In this document: positions 31,934-45,533 of the stretch, piece after piece | Layout of the letters: each line of letters begins with the position of its first letter | Numbering within the stretch: position 1 is the stretch's first letter | DNA from: Cranoglanis bouderius | Taxonomy: Eukaryota; Chordata; Actinopteri; Siluriformes; Cranoglanididae | Direction: 5' to 3' | Assembly (NCBI GenBank): GCA_023630585.1 | Contig: CM042566.1 | Location: 53,501 to 117,500, forward strand | Length of the DNA: 64,000 nucleotides | Program-made: the position numbers and the translations under genes | Notes under the pieces: model-generated | Databases searched by the model: none | Told to the model about the DNA's origin: nothing | The model's input: only the letters and a program-made list of their open reading frames with translations

Positions 31934-32033
31934 CTGAAATATCTGAAATATCTGAATTATCTGAAATATCTGAATTATCTGAAATATCTGAATTATCTGA
32001 AATATCTGAATTATCTGAAATATCTGAATTATC
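31934..32033. repeat. 9/18-bp minisatellite (GAAATATCTGAATTATCT)
   Basis: Alternating 9-bp subunits GAAATATCT and GAATTATCT make an 18-bp unit repeated about five times. The plus frame translates as EISELS repeats. Confidence 0.95.
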
Positions 32034-33708
<1,675 letters not shown>

Positions 33709-33710
33709 TA

Positions 33711-34065
33711 TATACACCTGAGATATTTCATAATATCTAAAAAAAATAAAAAATATAAAAAACTAAGCCAAATTATTTTCACCTGTCTAAGAAATCTTCA
33801 TTCATTTATAAATTCTTATTTTTAAATAATTAAGGTATAGTTCTATAATAACAAATAGAGATATACTGTTAAACACCGTGATTGTGATATAAAAAAAAAT
33901 CACTGAATCTGTGAAATGTCATAAACTGATTATTTTTCTGTGACAGCACATCCCTTAGTTTTCTATTCCTATTATATCACAGCAATTTACATTTCCTGTG
34001 TCAGAAAACCTAAAGTTACAGTTTTACCCCTTACTATTACAAAGTGCCGACACTGGAGAGTCCTT

Positions 34066-34067
<2 letters not shown>
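33711..34067. other. Unique AT-rich sequence
   Basis: No recognisable coding or repeat features. Confidence 0.4.
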
Positions 34068-34143
<76 letters not shown>

Positions 34144-34171
34144 GTGTGGGGTAGTAGTAGTAGTAGTAGTA
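34068..34171. repeat. (TA)n microsatellite and (TAG)n
   Basis: TA array at 34068-34140 followed by a short TAG run at about 34152-34171. Confidence 0.95.
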
Positions 34172-35285
34172 GGTGTGTGTAGAAGTAGTGGATCAGTGGA
34201 ATAGTGTAACAGGTTCTGCTCAGTTTGTGTTTTTGTGATTCACTGTTTTATTTGCGTTGTATCTTTGCTGGTGTTTAAGTTTAACCTCGACTCAGATGGT
34301 CCTCTAACCGAGTGTGTATAAGACCATCTGTGTGTCTCTGTGCCATGAACATTATGAATGTGTGTCGCAGGGCAGAACTGCTGCTTCACCACTGCTTCTG
34401 TTTCATGAAAACATTTTTGCCCCTGGACACAGAAATCTGTTCGACATCCGGCTGGAGAAAAGCTGTGAAATGAATGAATGATTAGGAGTGAAGTTATGTG
34501 GGAGAACACCTCAGTATCTTCAGCACAGATGCAGTCATGATGGTTGAGAAATAAATTCATTATCATCAGCTTAAGGACTGCATTTATTCCAAAGACATCA
34601 ATGTGTGTAGATGTATGGGGAAAGATAAATCATGGAATTATAACCACTGTGTCGACAGTTTGATTTTTGTCAATGGATGATAAATAAATATTAATTTAGA
34701 CATAGCTTTCCTTTAATGTGTGCTACAGTATTTGAGTTCAGTGATTTATATCTCAGTGCTTTTATTTTTTTTGCATTCATCCGTTCTGAGTGTCGCATTG
34801 TCTGGAAAATACTCCACCTAAATTCAGCTGCTCAGTTGCTGAGAGAAGACGTCACAGGGTTGTTTTTTTGGCAGATAAGAGAGACTTAAATTGCTCTGAG
34901 ACTTGGCCTATCATAAAGGAAGCCCAGGACACAAGAGAACAGATAACAGTGATATTTCCAGTTCTTTGTGTTCTCTGATAGCTTTGCTCACAGCTCGGCT
35001 TTCTCTCCCCACGGCCTCGCTGTTTTCTGCAGCTTAGTCAGTGAAAGATTCTGAAAACGGTTTAAATACCAGAAAGTTCTCAGTTTGGGTGAGAAATAAA
35101 AAGTGTGAAGAGGAGTGATGCTTCTTCTTCTTTAGTAAAAATCAATGTTCATCAATGTTATCAATATGATATACCTGATGTTTCTGACATTTATTCACAC
35201 AGAAATTTATAAAGAGTGATGAGTAACACTGTACAACTACAGCAGCTTCATTTATTCTCTTTAAAAAAGGTTTGTAACATCAGGC
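34172..35285. other. Unique sequence, nothing recognised
   Basis: No coding or repeat signal is visible. Short minus-strand frames lack motifs. Confidence 0.35.
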
Positions 35286-36579
35286 GTGGGTTTCCCAAAA
35301 CTTTCATAATGCTAAGTATTTTCTTATCTCGTTTGTTAGAATGCTCGTTAATTAGTGAGATTTAATTAATTTCCCAAAACACTTCGTAACTACCATAGTG
35401 TGTAAACTCGTTCATAGATTAACAAGTAACCTGACCCATTCGTTATTCAGTACTTCATTATTTGGAGCTCGTGCAGTTTTACCTAAAAAAAACCCCCAAA
35501 AAACAAAGGCTGCTAATTTCTGTAGAAAAATCCTCATAGTTATAAAGAGTGAGTCTAATCCATTGAACTAGTATTAACCTGATGAATTATGGGATTTGTG
35601 TTACAGTGGTGTAGTGGGTAGTGTGGCTGACTTACAACGCTAGTGCCTTAGGTCGGAACTTCAGCTTGGGTGACTGTCTGTGAGGGTTACACATTGTTTT
35701 TATTAACCATGTTAGCTGTACAAATCAAATGAAACAAACTGCACATAAAACTGTGTTCATGTAAATCAATCCACATGGAACCAACAAATTAACAAGTTAA
35801 ATGAGAGAGATTTATGTTGAAGTAAAAATGTCATTTGTGTGGAACAGATGTGCACATTTTAATTAAGTAAATTCAACTTTTTACGTAGCCTTTGTACTCC
35901 CTCTGTTTGTTGTTTTGTACACTGAAAAAATATTAATTGAATTTACGTGATTGAAATGTGTACATCGGTTGCCTGTGATTGAATGGATTTGCATTAACAC
36001 AGTTTGTTTTTGTACAGCAACATGATTTGGAAAAGAAGGGAATGACATTTTTGATCATGTATATTCAAAGCCCTGGAATAAAATTTAACTCCACCTAATC
36101 AGCTGAGCTCAGGATCGAATCCAAAACTCTGAAGTATCAATAACACTAACCACTACACTACTACACCCCACACAAGCTAGTCAAGTTAATTTAATACTAG
36201 TCAGCACTAACATATTCCCTTCTTATTTGTGTAGCACTTCCAAGCAAACTTAATTTGTGTTGTAAATTGTTGATTACACTTTGTCTGTCGTCCACTATTT
36301 ATAAATACTGTATATTTGTGTCTGTTTCTGCTATTTAAGGCACTGATTAATCTTTTAAATTTACCTCCGGACTGTGAATCGATTGTTTGACTATCGACTC
36401 GTGATTTTTCACCAGACTCGGGCAGGGCAGAGCCAACAAAGAACTACTTACAACTAGTTTGTTAAATCTCTCTAATAATGAAGGCTTTAGGGAAACATTT
36501 GCAAAACAGGCTTGTATGTAACGCGTGTCCTTCTTTAAATTGTTTGTTATTCATTAAGATTAATTATCAGGAAACCCAC
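35286..36579. mobile_element. Fold-back (long inverted repeat) element, about 1.3 kb
   Basis: Outer ends GTGGGTTTCC (left) and GGAAACCCAC (right) are inverted. Inner pairs match as reverse complements: TGTAGTGGGTAGTGTGG (about 35612) with a related segment near 36165; CATGTTAGCTGTACAAA (about 35709) with TTTTGTACAGCAACATG near 36010; GATGTGCACATTTTAATTAA (about 35848) with its partner near 35955. All pairs share a centre near 35,900. Substitutions and small gaps are frequent. No protein is encoded. The tRNA-like segments in both arms suggest a SINE-like piece within the arms. No clear target duplication. Confidence 0.6.
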
Positions 36580-36957
36580 CCCAGATTGATTTGTACTAAG
36601 AGAGGCTGTTAAATTAGTGATGAAATTTTAAGTGACTCGAGTCATCAAGTTCATTCAGTTAAATTATTTGTTCAGATGAATTCACTGATTAGTTCTGTAG
36701 CACAATACACCTAAATGTCTATGACAGACACGAAACAGAATAAAAATAGCTAATTATTATTTTTATTATGTTTTTATGTTTGTGTTTAGAAAAAATTATT
36801 ACTGTATACAGACAAACACTGGAAATCTTCAACTCGGATGAAATGAACTCAAGCGGAACAAACGCTGACCTTCTAAAAACCAAAGGAGCAAATTTCAGTC
36901 ATGAGTCAAAAGATTCACTTAAGAGGTGCATGAACAGTTTCCACACACATGCAAATA
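36580..36957. other. Unique sequence before the VNTR
   Basis: No features recognised. A reading frame from about 36768 runs into the VNTR and is not a convincing gene. Confidence 0.35.
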
Positions 36958-39345
36958 GAGTGGTCAGTGGAGTGTGTTGGTGTGGAGTGTGTTGGTGTGG
37001 AGTGTGTTGGTGTGGTTTGTGTTGGTGTGGAGTGTGTTGGTGTGGAGCGAGTGGTCATTGGAGTGTGTTGGTGTGGTGTGTGTTGGTGTGGAGTGTGTTG
37101 GTGTGGTTTGTGTTGGTGTGGAGTGTGTTGGTGTGGAGCGAGTGGTCATTGGAGTGTGTTGGTGTGGTGTGTGTAGGTGTGGTGTGTGTTGGTGTGGAGT
37201 GTGTTGGTGTGGAGTGTGTTGGTGTGGTGTGTGTTGGTTTGGAGCGAGTGGTCATTGGAGTGTGTTGGTGTGGTGTGTGTTGGTGTGGTGTGTGTTGGTG
37301 TGGAGTGTGTTGGTGTGGAGTGTGTTGGTGTGGTGTGTGTTGGTGTGGTGTGTGTTGGTGTGGAGTGTGTTGGTGTGGAGTGTGTTGGTGTGGAGTGTGT
37401 TGGTGTGGTGTGTGTTGGTGTGGAGTGTGTTGGTGTGGTGTGTGTTGGTGTGGAGTGTGTTGGTGTGGTGTGTGTTGGTGTGGAGCGAGTGGTCAATGGA
37501 GTGTGTTGGTGTGGTGTGTGTTGGTGTGGAGCGAGTGGTCAGTGGAGTGTGTTGGTGTGGTGTGTGTGGTCAGTGGAGTGTGTTGGTGTGGTGTGTGTTG
37601 GTGTGGAGCGAGTGGTCAGTGGAGTGTGTTGGTGTGGTGTGTGTTGGTGTGGAGCGAGTGGTCAGTGGAGTGTGTTGGTGTGGTGTGTGTTGGTGTGGAG
37701 CGAGTGGTCAGTGGAGTGTGTTGGTGTGGTGTGTGTTGGTGTGGAGCGAGTGGTCAGTGGAGTGTGTTGGTGTGGTGTGTGTGGTCAGTGGAGTGTGTTG
37801 GTGTGGTGTGTGTTGGTGTGGAGCGAGTGGTCAGTGGAGTGTGTTGGTGTGGTGTGTGTTGGTGTGGAGCGAGTGGTCAGTGGAGTGTGTTGGTGTGGTG
37901 TGTGTTGGTGTGGAGCCAGTGGTCAGTGGAGTGTGTTGGTGTGGTGTGTGTTGGTGTGGAGCGAGTGGTCAGTGGAGTGTGTTGGTGTGGTGTGTGTTGA
38001 TGTGGAGTGAGTGGTCAGTGGTGTGTGTTGGTGTGGTGTGTGTTGGTGTGGTGTGTGTTGGTGTGGAGCGAGTGGTCAGTGGAGTGTGTTGGTGTGGTGT
38101 GTGTTGGTGTGGAGTGTGTTGGTGTGGTGTGTGTTGGTGTGGAGCGAGTGGTCAGTGGAGTGTGTTGGTGTGGTGTGTGTTGATGTGGTGTGTGTTGGTG
38201 TGGAGCGAGTGGTCAGTGGAGTGTGTTGGTGTGGTGTGTGTTGGTGTGGTGTGTGTTGGTGTGGTGTGTGTTGGTGTGGAGCGAGTGGTCAGTGGAGTGT
38301 GTTGGTGTGGAGTGTGTTGGTGTGGTGTGTGTTGGTGTGGAGTGTGTTGGTGTGGTGTGTGTTGGTGTGGAGCGAGTGGTCAGTGGAGTGTGTTGGTGTG
38401 GTGTGTGTTGGTGTGGAGCGAGTGGTCAGTGGAGTGTGTTGGTGTGGTGTGTGTTGGTGTGGAGTGTGTTGGTGTGGAGTGTGTTGGTGTGGTGTGTGTT
38501 GGTGTGGAGTGTGTTGGTGTGGTGTGTGTTGGTGTGGAGCGAGTGGTCAGTGGAGTGTGTTGGTGTGGTGTGTGTTGGTGTGGTGTGTGTTGGTGTGGAG
38601 CGAGTGGTCAGTGGAGTGTGTTGGTGTGGAGTGTGTTGGTGTGGAGTGTGTTGGTGTGGAGCGAATGGTCAGTGGAGTGTGTTGGTGTGGTGTGTGTTGG
38701 TGTGGAGCGAGTGGTCAGTGGAGTGTGTTGGTGTGGAGTGTGTTGGTGTGGAGTGTGTTGGTGTGGAGCGAGTGGTCAGTGGAGTGTGTTGGTGTGGTGT
38801 GTGTTGGTGTGGAGTGTGTTGGTGTGGAGCGAGTGGTCAGTGGAGTGTGGTGGTGTGGAGTGTGTTGGTGTGGTGTGTGTTGGTGTGGAGCGAGTGGTCA
38901 TTGGAGTGTGTTGGTGTGGTGTGTGTTGGTGTGGTGTGTGTTGGTGTGGAGTGTGTTGGTGTGGAGTGTGTTGGTGTGGAGTGTGTTGGTGTGGAGCGAG
39001 TGGTCAGTGGAGTGTGTTGGTGTGGTGTGTGTTGGTGTGGAGTGTGTTGGTGTGGAGCGAGTGGTCAGTGGAGTGTGTTGGTGTGGTGTGTGTTGGTGTG
39101 GTGTGTGTTGGTGTGGAGCGAGTGGTCAGTGGTGTGTGTTGGTGTGGAGTGTGTTGGTGTGGAGTGTGTTGGTGTGGAGTGTGTTGGTGTGGAGCGAGTG
39201 GTCAGTGGAGTGTGTTGGTGTGGAGCGAGTGGTCAGTGGAGTGTGTTGGTGTGGTGTGAGTTGGTGTGGAGCGAGTGGTCAGTGGTGTGTGTTGGTGTGG
39301 AGTGTGTTGGTGTGGAGTGTGTTGGTGTGGAGCGAGTGGTCAGTG
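36958..39345. repeat. Large VNTR, 15-bp units with 16-bp spacer units
   Basis: Units are GAGTGTGTTGGTGTG and GTGTGTGTTGGTGTG (15 bp), interspersed with a 16-bp unit GAGCGAGTGGTCAGTG (variants GTCATTG and GAATGG). In the regular part (about 37500-38010) the higher-order unit is 15+15+16 = 46 bp. Length about 2.39 kb. The units lack stops, so long plus-strand frames exist (up to 761 codons), but their Cys/Trp/Val-rich sequence is a translation of the repeat. Each 16-bp unit shifts the reading frame. Confidence 0.97.
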
Positions 39346-40400
39346 AAGGGCAGTGTGTTAATTGAGGTGAGAGAAAGTCCTCTCCTCACACTCAGCTGAT
39401 TAGTAAAGTGTTAAAAGACTGTTCTCAGTGTGAGCAGAGTTTAGACACTCGAGCTGTGAATGGAAACCATCGGGTCGCTGCTTGGGGAAAATCTCACAGC
39501 AGCTGAGGCGCTTGGCAGAGTTTTTGTGCCGTGATTGTTTGTGAAGTTTGGAATGAGTGTGAGGATCCTTTTAAAGACTGAAACTCACAGAGCCAGCGTT
39601 AATGCTTACAGCTAATGAATGCTGATAAATTAAGAAATAACTCATTTGTGAATTAAGATTCATCACCAGACTGAAATTTCTATTTGACATTAACTTTTTC
39701 TGACATTTTCTCACTTGCCGGGGTTTGGAGGAAATTCTTGTATACTATCTTCACTCTTTTTTTCACCAGAGTTCCACTTTGACTTCCTGTTTAACCATGT
39801 ACAGTTCAGATGATTGCATTTCAGCCATTAATAACTTAAACTGAACCTTACCTTCATCTGAAATTTAGACAGCTGACTTTTTCCCTCCAGAACGGAGCGT
39901 CTCACAGCCTGGTGAAATTTTCTCTGTGTTTGCTGTCAGTCATTTAACCTCAGAAAACAAACAGAAAGCGGTGAAGAGATGGCCGTGAGTGGAATAATAA
40001 GCGTGTGTCAGATGTTCTGCTGAAGATTTGGTCCTCGGGATTATTTGCAAACATACTTGTTATTCCTCGGCACTTTTTAAACTTCCAAGCAAATATCTTT
40101 ATGCAGCTGCAAAAGTCCAGAGACACCAAGTTGAATTATTCAGAACACAGTGGTTGTGAAACTTACTGACACTTTATATTTATTTCAAAGGATCAGACAT
40201 CACTTCTGTGCATTTTCACTTACTGAACTGAACCAGAACTATGCTGCAGAAATACAGTTTTTTTCTTACGTGTCATGTGATATTGTATCAGACTGTATAA
40301 TGGCGGCCATTTTGAGGAGTGAATTGTACTGACCACAACAGTGTTATTGAGTCTGTATTTCATTAAACAGATTTATTTTTATTTTATTGATAATTGACTA
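39346..40400. other. Unique sequence, nothing recognised
   Basis: No coding or repeat signal is visible. Confidence 0.4.
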
Positions 40401-40560
40401 GGGGTGGAATAGTGACACAGCGGGTAGCACTCCTCACAGATACAGTATTCCTGGTTCAGTCCTGACCTTGGGTTACTGTGTGGAGTTTCACATGTTCTCC
40501 CTGTGTTCGTGCAGGTTTCATCTAACCTCCCAATAAAACACACTGGGGTTCTTTACCCAC
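40401..40560 (+). repeat. Dispersed tRNA-related fish repeat, degenerate
   Basis: It shows an A-box-like GTGACACAGCGGGTAGCAC, a B-box-like GGTTCAGTCC, then GTGTGGAGTTTCACATGTTC and CCCTGTGTTCGTGCAGGTTT. It looks like the same repeat class as the minus-strand copy at 6015-6250. Confidence 0.6.
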
Positions 40561-40739
40561 CTGGACATAAAGAGCCACTCAGCTTCTGTGCTCTTAAACG
40601 CTTTGTGGCTCTCCAGAACAGGAAGAGGGTTGTGTATGAGATAAATAAATCAGGAAAACACACATTTGGTAAGTTTTCTGTCAGTTTAATTGGACTCATC
40701 AGTTTATCAGGGGAAGTACATATGGATCACAGTCTGTTT

Positions 40740-40990
40740 TATCTAAGAAAGCTTTAAGACAGGAGGTTTGTTGACAGATCTAATGTGAAGTGAAATTGTA
40801 GAGTCGAGAAAAACACCAAGATTCCGAACACCCAGAGCAGATTTTACACACATCGTCAGACATTCAGGATATTTGGCATTTTGGCCTCCGAGCAATATTT
40901 CTGTTTTTTGTGTATTTGAGGAAGTTCTCATTGATTCTAAGGTTTAGGTTGGAAATGTATTCACCTGCGTTGCTGGAATGATAGCTAAAA
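40740..40990 (-). pseudogene. LINE reverse-transcriptase C-terminal scrap (minus)
   Basis: On the minus strand this reads NTQKTEILLGGQNAKYPECL and ALGVRNLGVFLDSTISL, which matches the xKTEILLvG...VRNLGVxLDS block after motif C of L2/CR1-group LINEs. It lacks the catalytic YADD box and is diverged from the other copies. Confidence 0.6.
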
Positions 40991-42100
40991 AATGATGTAC
41001 TAAAAGAAGTGTTTAGAGGAGAACTGATGCGGAACAATAACATAACTATAAAACCATCTGTGTTTAAGCAGAATTACAGTGTAATGGGTGGAATTTGTGT
41101 GTCCCACTCGTCAGTACTGGCAGCTGTTCATTTTAATAACACACGGATTAATCACAGCAATTAAAACACCTCAGATTTCATTCAGGCTCGATCAGTGAGA
41201 GCAGATGGACAGACTTTATTCCTGCAGCATGAAAACCCTGAAATAAAGAGAAACACCAGAACACAATGTATAGCATGAATCTTACAACATCACAGAAACA
41301 GTGAGTTAGCATCAGGAAGAACTCAGTTGTGTTTGAGTTTTTACTTTTTATGTCACATCCTGCAGAGACAAGAATGTAACTGAAAAATAATTTTAAAAAT
41401 AATTGAATTACTTCACATTGTTGTAGTGTGATTGTGTGAGGGGGAAAATAGCATTGAGAACATGTTTGCATTAATTTTCTCTGCAGGACATTTGAGGGAA
41501 AAAACAGAAGAGAAAATAAATGAAATAAAGCAACCTTGAAATGATAAATTCTGTTGTGACCTACTTCACATCTGTATACTCTAGGAAATGTTGTTCTGTG
41601 TTTATCATCTGAAGCCCAATAGGATTTCTGGTTTATTATTTGAAATCCAAAATTATTTGAAATGTCCCTTAAACTGTCAGCCATTTTTTCACTTATTCTC
41701 ACTAAAAAAACATCCACAATAAGATGCAAAATATGCAGAGATTAATGTGTGTTTTTTTTAGATCTCTTTTCTCCCTCAGTGTTTGTGAAATAAAAGACAA
41801 TTAATTTATATGATTTATTTATCACAAAGCTTAATATGCTTATTTTTGAAAAGCAAAACAATTAACTTATTAGCAATATTTCATTTAATTTACTTTTAAA
41901 ATATATGTTGCCAAATCATCTCATTGTTGTTTTCTCAGAAGTGTTTAGCACATTCTCAGGTTTATTTATAGATCTGTATCTTTAAGAGATAAATTCTAGC
42001 TAATAACAGGTTATACATTAGTACAGAACTGTATGGAGTTCTATACTTTACAATATAAATCCAAATAAACAATTAAAATTATTTTAATGAACTTGTGAAT
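40991..42100. other. Unique AT-rich sequence, nothing recognised
   Basis: The open frame on the minus strand at 41178-41729 (183 codons) shows no recognisable domain and no start or splice context; it probably arose by chance in AT-rich DNA, though it is the longest non-repeat, non-transposon frame here. Confidence 0.3.
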
Positions 42101-42410
42101 GTGAGAAGAAGACGAAGCTGTGTGTCTGATTTAATTTGCAGAGTCTCAGCTCTTTCTTTAATAAACGACTTCTCCCTGCTGCCTGAATCACTTGGGAAAT
42201 AAAATCCTTGTGCCATTAATCACCCAGAAAAACCTGACACACATTCGGTGATAGGTGCTGTCTCAGTTTAGTGTATTAATTTGGCGAGATCCCAAGAATT
42301 TACATTCATCCACTCATCCTGTTTGCAGATTTACGATGCAGCCTTGTTCCTGATCATCGTTTAGTGCTGTTATTATGTTCCCTTTCTTCATTCGTTTATG
42401 ACTAAAACCC
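42101..42410. promoter_or_regulatory. Candidate conserved non-coding element
   Basis: A complex, non-repetitive block with TTAATCACCC, GTATTAATTTGG and CAGATTTACGATGCAG. It looks more information-rich than its AT-rich surroundings. Conservation is not tested. Confidence 0.15.
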
Positions 42411-43089
42411 TGATAAAGCGATATAATCTAATATAACAAGTGTTCTGCCTTTTTTTAAATAAACATTTGTTTATCCACATAAAATTAATTAACACAGACA
42501 CTGAAATAAGTATAAACAATGCAGAGCAAAGTGTGAAAATGTGATGCTGAGGAAGAAGTCACACTTTTACTGAACTGTGAGCTGTGAGGTTGGAGGAGAA
42601 CGGGACTGGAAAATAATCTGTATTAATAATCTGTATTAATAATCTGTATTCAATTTATTTTTTGTTGCTCTTTATAGCAAGATCTTGTGCTTTTTCAGAC
42701 AAATGATTTGGTCTGCAAGCCCAATTTATCTGTTTGACATTTAAATAATTAGATCAAATTTAGTAATATATATACATTTAATATACATTTTTAACTTGTC
42801 AAAATGTCAAAAGTGTCCAGAAGAACTGTGTCTGGTTCTGCAAGATGATCAATAAAACTTACCAGCTCATTTCCTTATAAAACTGCACACATTGTACCGA
42901 AGACTATTTTTATTTTTATTTTTATTTTTTTGTCACACCAAATATTGACTTTGTTTCATTTACTACTGTTTACTGCTCTTTATGGTATTTATTTTAAATG
43001 TAGAAACATTTAAATTTATTATTTTGAAGGCATCTTTGCTCTACAGCATTTCTTTGTGTGTGTCTAAAACTTTTGCACAGTACTGTATA

Positions 43090-43099
<10 letters not shown>
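42411..43099. other. Unique AT-rich sequence
   Basis: A threefold 12-bp repeat AATAATCTGTATT lies at about 42613-42649. Nothing else recognised. Confidence 0.4.

Positions 43100-43169
<70 letters not shown>
43100..43169. repeat. (TA)n microsatellite
   Basis: A pure TA array preceded by TATATGTGTG. Confidence 0.97.
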
Positions 43170-43175
<6 letters not shown>

Positions 43176-43284
43176 GTTTAGGTCAGTGCTGTGCTTTGAT
43201 TTATTTCTCTGAATCTGAAAAAATCTCTAGAGAATTTAAATCCATGTCAGGATGTCAGTAGGACAAACAGTAAACAGCTCTGAT

Positions 43285-43571
43285 GTAGTGATATGCTAAA
43301 TCTTTAATAAGGGGCGTGAGGGGGGTGGTGGTGGGGGGTCTAGAGTCGACTCTCTGTGTTCATCTAAAAGAGTCAACTCTAGATTCCCCCCCCCCCTTTT
43401 TTTTTAAATAAAGATGTAGACAAAGCACTTATTCTCGCAGAGTAAATAAATTTAAATTCCTACATGAAAATGTTTTTTCCACATCAGAGCTGTTCATTAG
43501 TGTGATGCTGAATTGTGTGTTTCACTCAGTGTTATGAGGCTGAATGAGGATCTGCATTACAGGATAACGAA

Positions 43572-43627
<56 letters not shown>

Positions 43628-43916
43628 CTGCATAATACTATTATTATGCACATATGCTGATATGCTTATTGTTTGCATATGTGTAGTGCTTTGCTGATCT
43701 TTCACAATTATTTAAATAAAAATATAAAGTGCAATGCTCAGGAATGTTATTTTGTTAGAAAATAGAGTTCCTGAAATAATTTCACAGTTTAGCAAAGAAA
43801 AGAAATCACTGGTGAAAATAATTGTCTGGTTTAGAAATTAAAATCAGTTGTGTTGGAGCTGAAAGAGTCGACTCTTATTGATGAGCTGTGCCAAATGATG
43901 TGACTCACATCACTAC
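43285..43916. mobile_element. Candidate hAT-like MITE with internal hairpin
   Basis: Left end GTAGTGATATG and right end CATCACTAC are inverted and begin with the TAGTGAT-type terminus common in hAT-like elements. Inside, a hairpin pairs TCTAGAGTCGACTC (about 43340) with GAGTCAACTCTAGA (about 43370), flanked by G-rich and C-rich runs. A second AGAGTCGACTCTT palindrome lies at about 43864. A (CA)n at 43574-43626 is nested in it. No clear 8-bp duplication, so moderate confidence. Confidence 0.4.
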
Positions 43917-43922
43917 ACGGAC

Positions 43923-43923
<1 letters not shown>

Positions 43924-43985
<62 letters not shown>

Positions 43986-43998
43986 TGTGTGTGTGTGT
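43924..43998. repeat. (GT)n microsatellite
   Basis: A GT array with one CT interruption near 43983. Confidence 0.96.
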
Positions 43999-44842
43999 AT
44001 GTTTTAATGTAATTGTATTTTCTGCTTGTCTGCCCTCATGTTTCCATCTGAGTCGTGAGATTTGATGTTCCTTGTGCGATTGGGGAAGAAAGCTGTGTCA
44101 CTGTCTGAGTGAAGTCTTGATGCGGAGGTTAAACACGTCTCCTGCTTGTTTCACTCCTACACCTGTTTATTAGAGACACAGTGGAAATATCTCCAGTAAT
44201 ACAGATGTGATTAAACCAAATCCTCACAAACCTGCTGTGTCTCAACGACAAAAAATGATCTTTCACCTGTTCATCACCTGTTCAGGTGTTGGTAATGTGG
44301 AGACATCACTTTTGGAAACAAATGGATTGGACTGAATAAGTTTTAGGGTTCTAGGCCAAATATTTACGCAGGTGTTGATGCTCAGTATCAGATCAGGTAT
44401 CAGATCAGGTCAAATCTGATTTATTTCAGAACAAATCTGGCATCATTCCAAACAAACATGCATAATACAGAAAATTAACATCTGTGTATTCGTCTCCGTC
44501 AGCAAAATGAGTTCACATCCTGCTTCGTTTAAATAAACATTTTTACTTCTGCTTCACCTTCCAGCCTCAAAACCCAAATTCTGCGCGTCTGAATTTGCAC
44601 AGCGTTAATGAGAGAATTGTGCTGAGACAGCGGGTTAATTGTCATGTTGTATGGTGGCTCATCTCAGTTGAGTTGGAATCGTCTCCTCGGTCCGATCTGC
44701 AGCTCAGTGTGGTGTCTAATTAACACCGTCCTGCCAAGTCTCATGCTGGAACACGGACCGTCATTCGCTCTGATTAACACCAGCCTGCAGTGTCGAAATC
44801 TCACATCAGATTTATATCTCTGATCGGACTCATGGTTACATG

Positions 44843-44843
<1 letters not shown>
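43999..44843. other. Unique sequence; possible conserved non-coding block at 44600-44830
   Basis: The block at 44600-44830 contains two similar TTAACACC segments (CTAATTAACACCGTCCTGCC and CTGATTAACACCAGCCTGCA) with homeodomain-like cores. A TATCAGATCAGG short repeat is at about 44386-44408. Confidence 0.2.

Positions 44844-44900
<57 letters not shown>
44844..44900. repeat. (GT)n microsatellite
   Basis: A pure GT array. Confidence 0.97.
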
Positions 44901-44901
<1 letters not shown>

Positions 44902-45024
44902 GTGGGTGATGGGCGTATGTGAACAGCTTGGAAATGAAGACGGAGGATAAATCACATTAATGTTTAGTGTCACTCGTCATGTCCACATTTCAGGACAGTT
45001 AACACAGACTGTAAAAACACTGTA

Positions 45025-45493
45025 CACTCACCGTCCACTCGGCTGACAGGAGAGGAACCTGATGTGGTCTTCTGCTGTTGTATCTCATCCACCTCAAGGT
45101 CTGATGTGTTGAGATGTTTTTCTGCTCACCACGGCTGTAAAGAGTGATTATTTGAGTTACTATAGACTTCCTGTCAGCTCAGACCAGTCTGGTCATTCTC
45201 CTCTGATCTTGCTCATCAACAAGGTGTTTCAGTCTACAACAGTCCGCTCACAGAATGTTTTTTGTTTTTCATACCATTCTGTGAAACTCTAGAGACTGTT
45301 CTGTGTGAAAATCCCAGGAGATCAGCAGTTTCTGAAATACTCAAACCAGCCCATCTGGCACCAACAACCATTAAAGTCGCACTTTTTCTTCATTCTGGTG
45401 TTTGATGTGAACATTACCTGAAGCTTTTGATCTGCATCTGCATGATTTAATGCATTGTGCTGCAGGTGTTCCTATTAAAGTGGACGGTGAGTG
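45025..45493. mobile_element. Non-autonomous DNA transposon (MITE), 469 bp
   Basis: Ends CACTCACCGTCCACT and AGTGGACGGTGAGTG are perfect inverted repeats flanked by TA (45023-45024 and 45494-45495). There is no transposase. The ends resemble a widespread fish MITE type with a CACTCACCG terminus. Minus-strand open frames over it are chance. Confidence 0.85.
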
Positions 45494-45533
45494 TATATAT
45501 ACTGTAAATACTGATATGGATGAAATATTATGC

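Noticed and set aside
36974..39259. 761-codon Cys/Trp/Val-rich open frame
   Set aside because: It is the translation of a 15/16-bp VNTR; other frames are also open, and the frame changes meaning at each 16-bp unit.
41178..41729. 183-codon minus-strand frame as a host gene
   Set aside because: No recognisable domain, AT-rich codon use, and no promoter or splice context; kept as an unassigned stretch.
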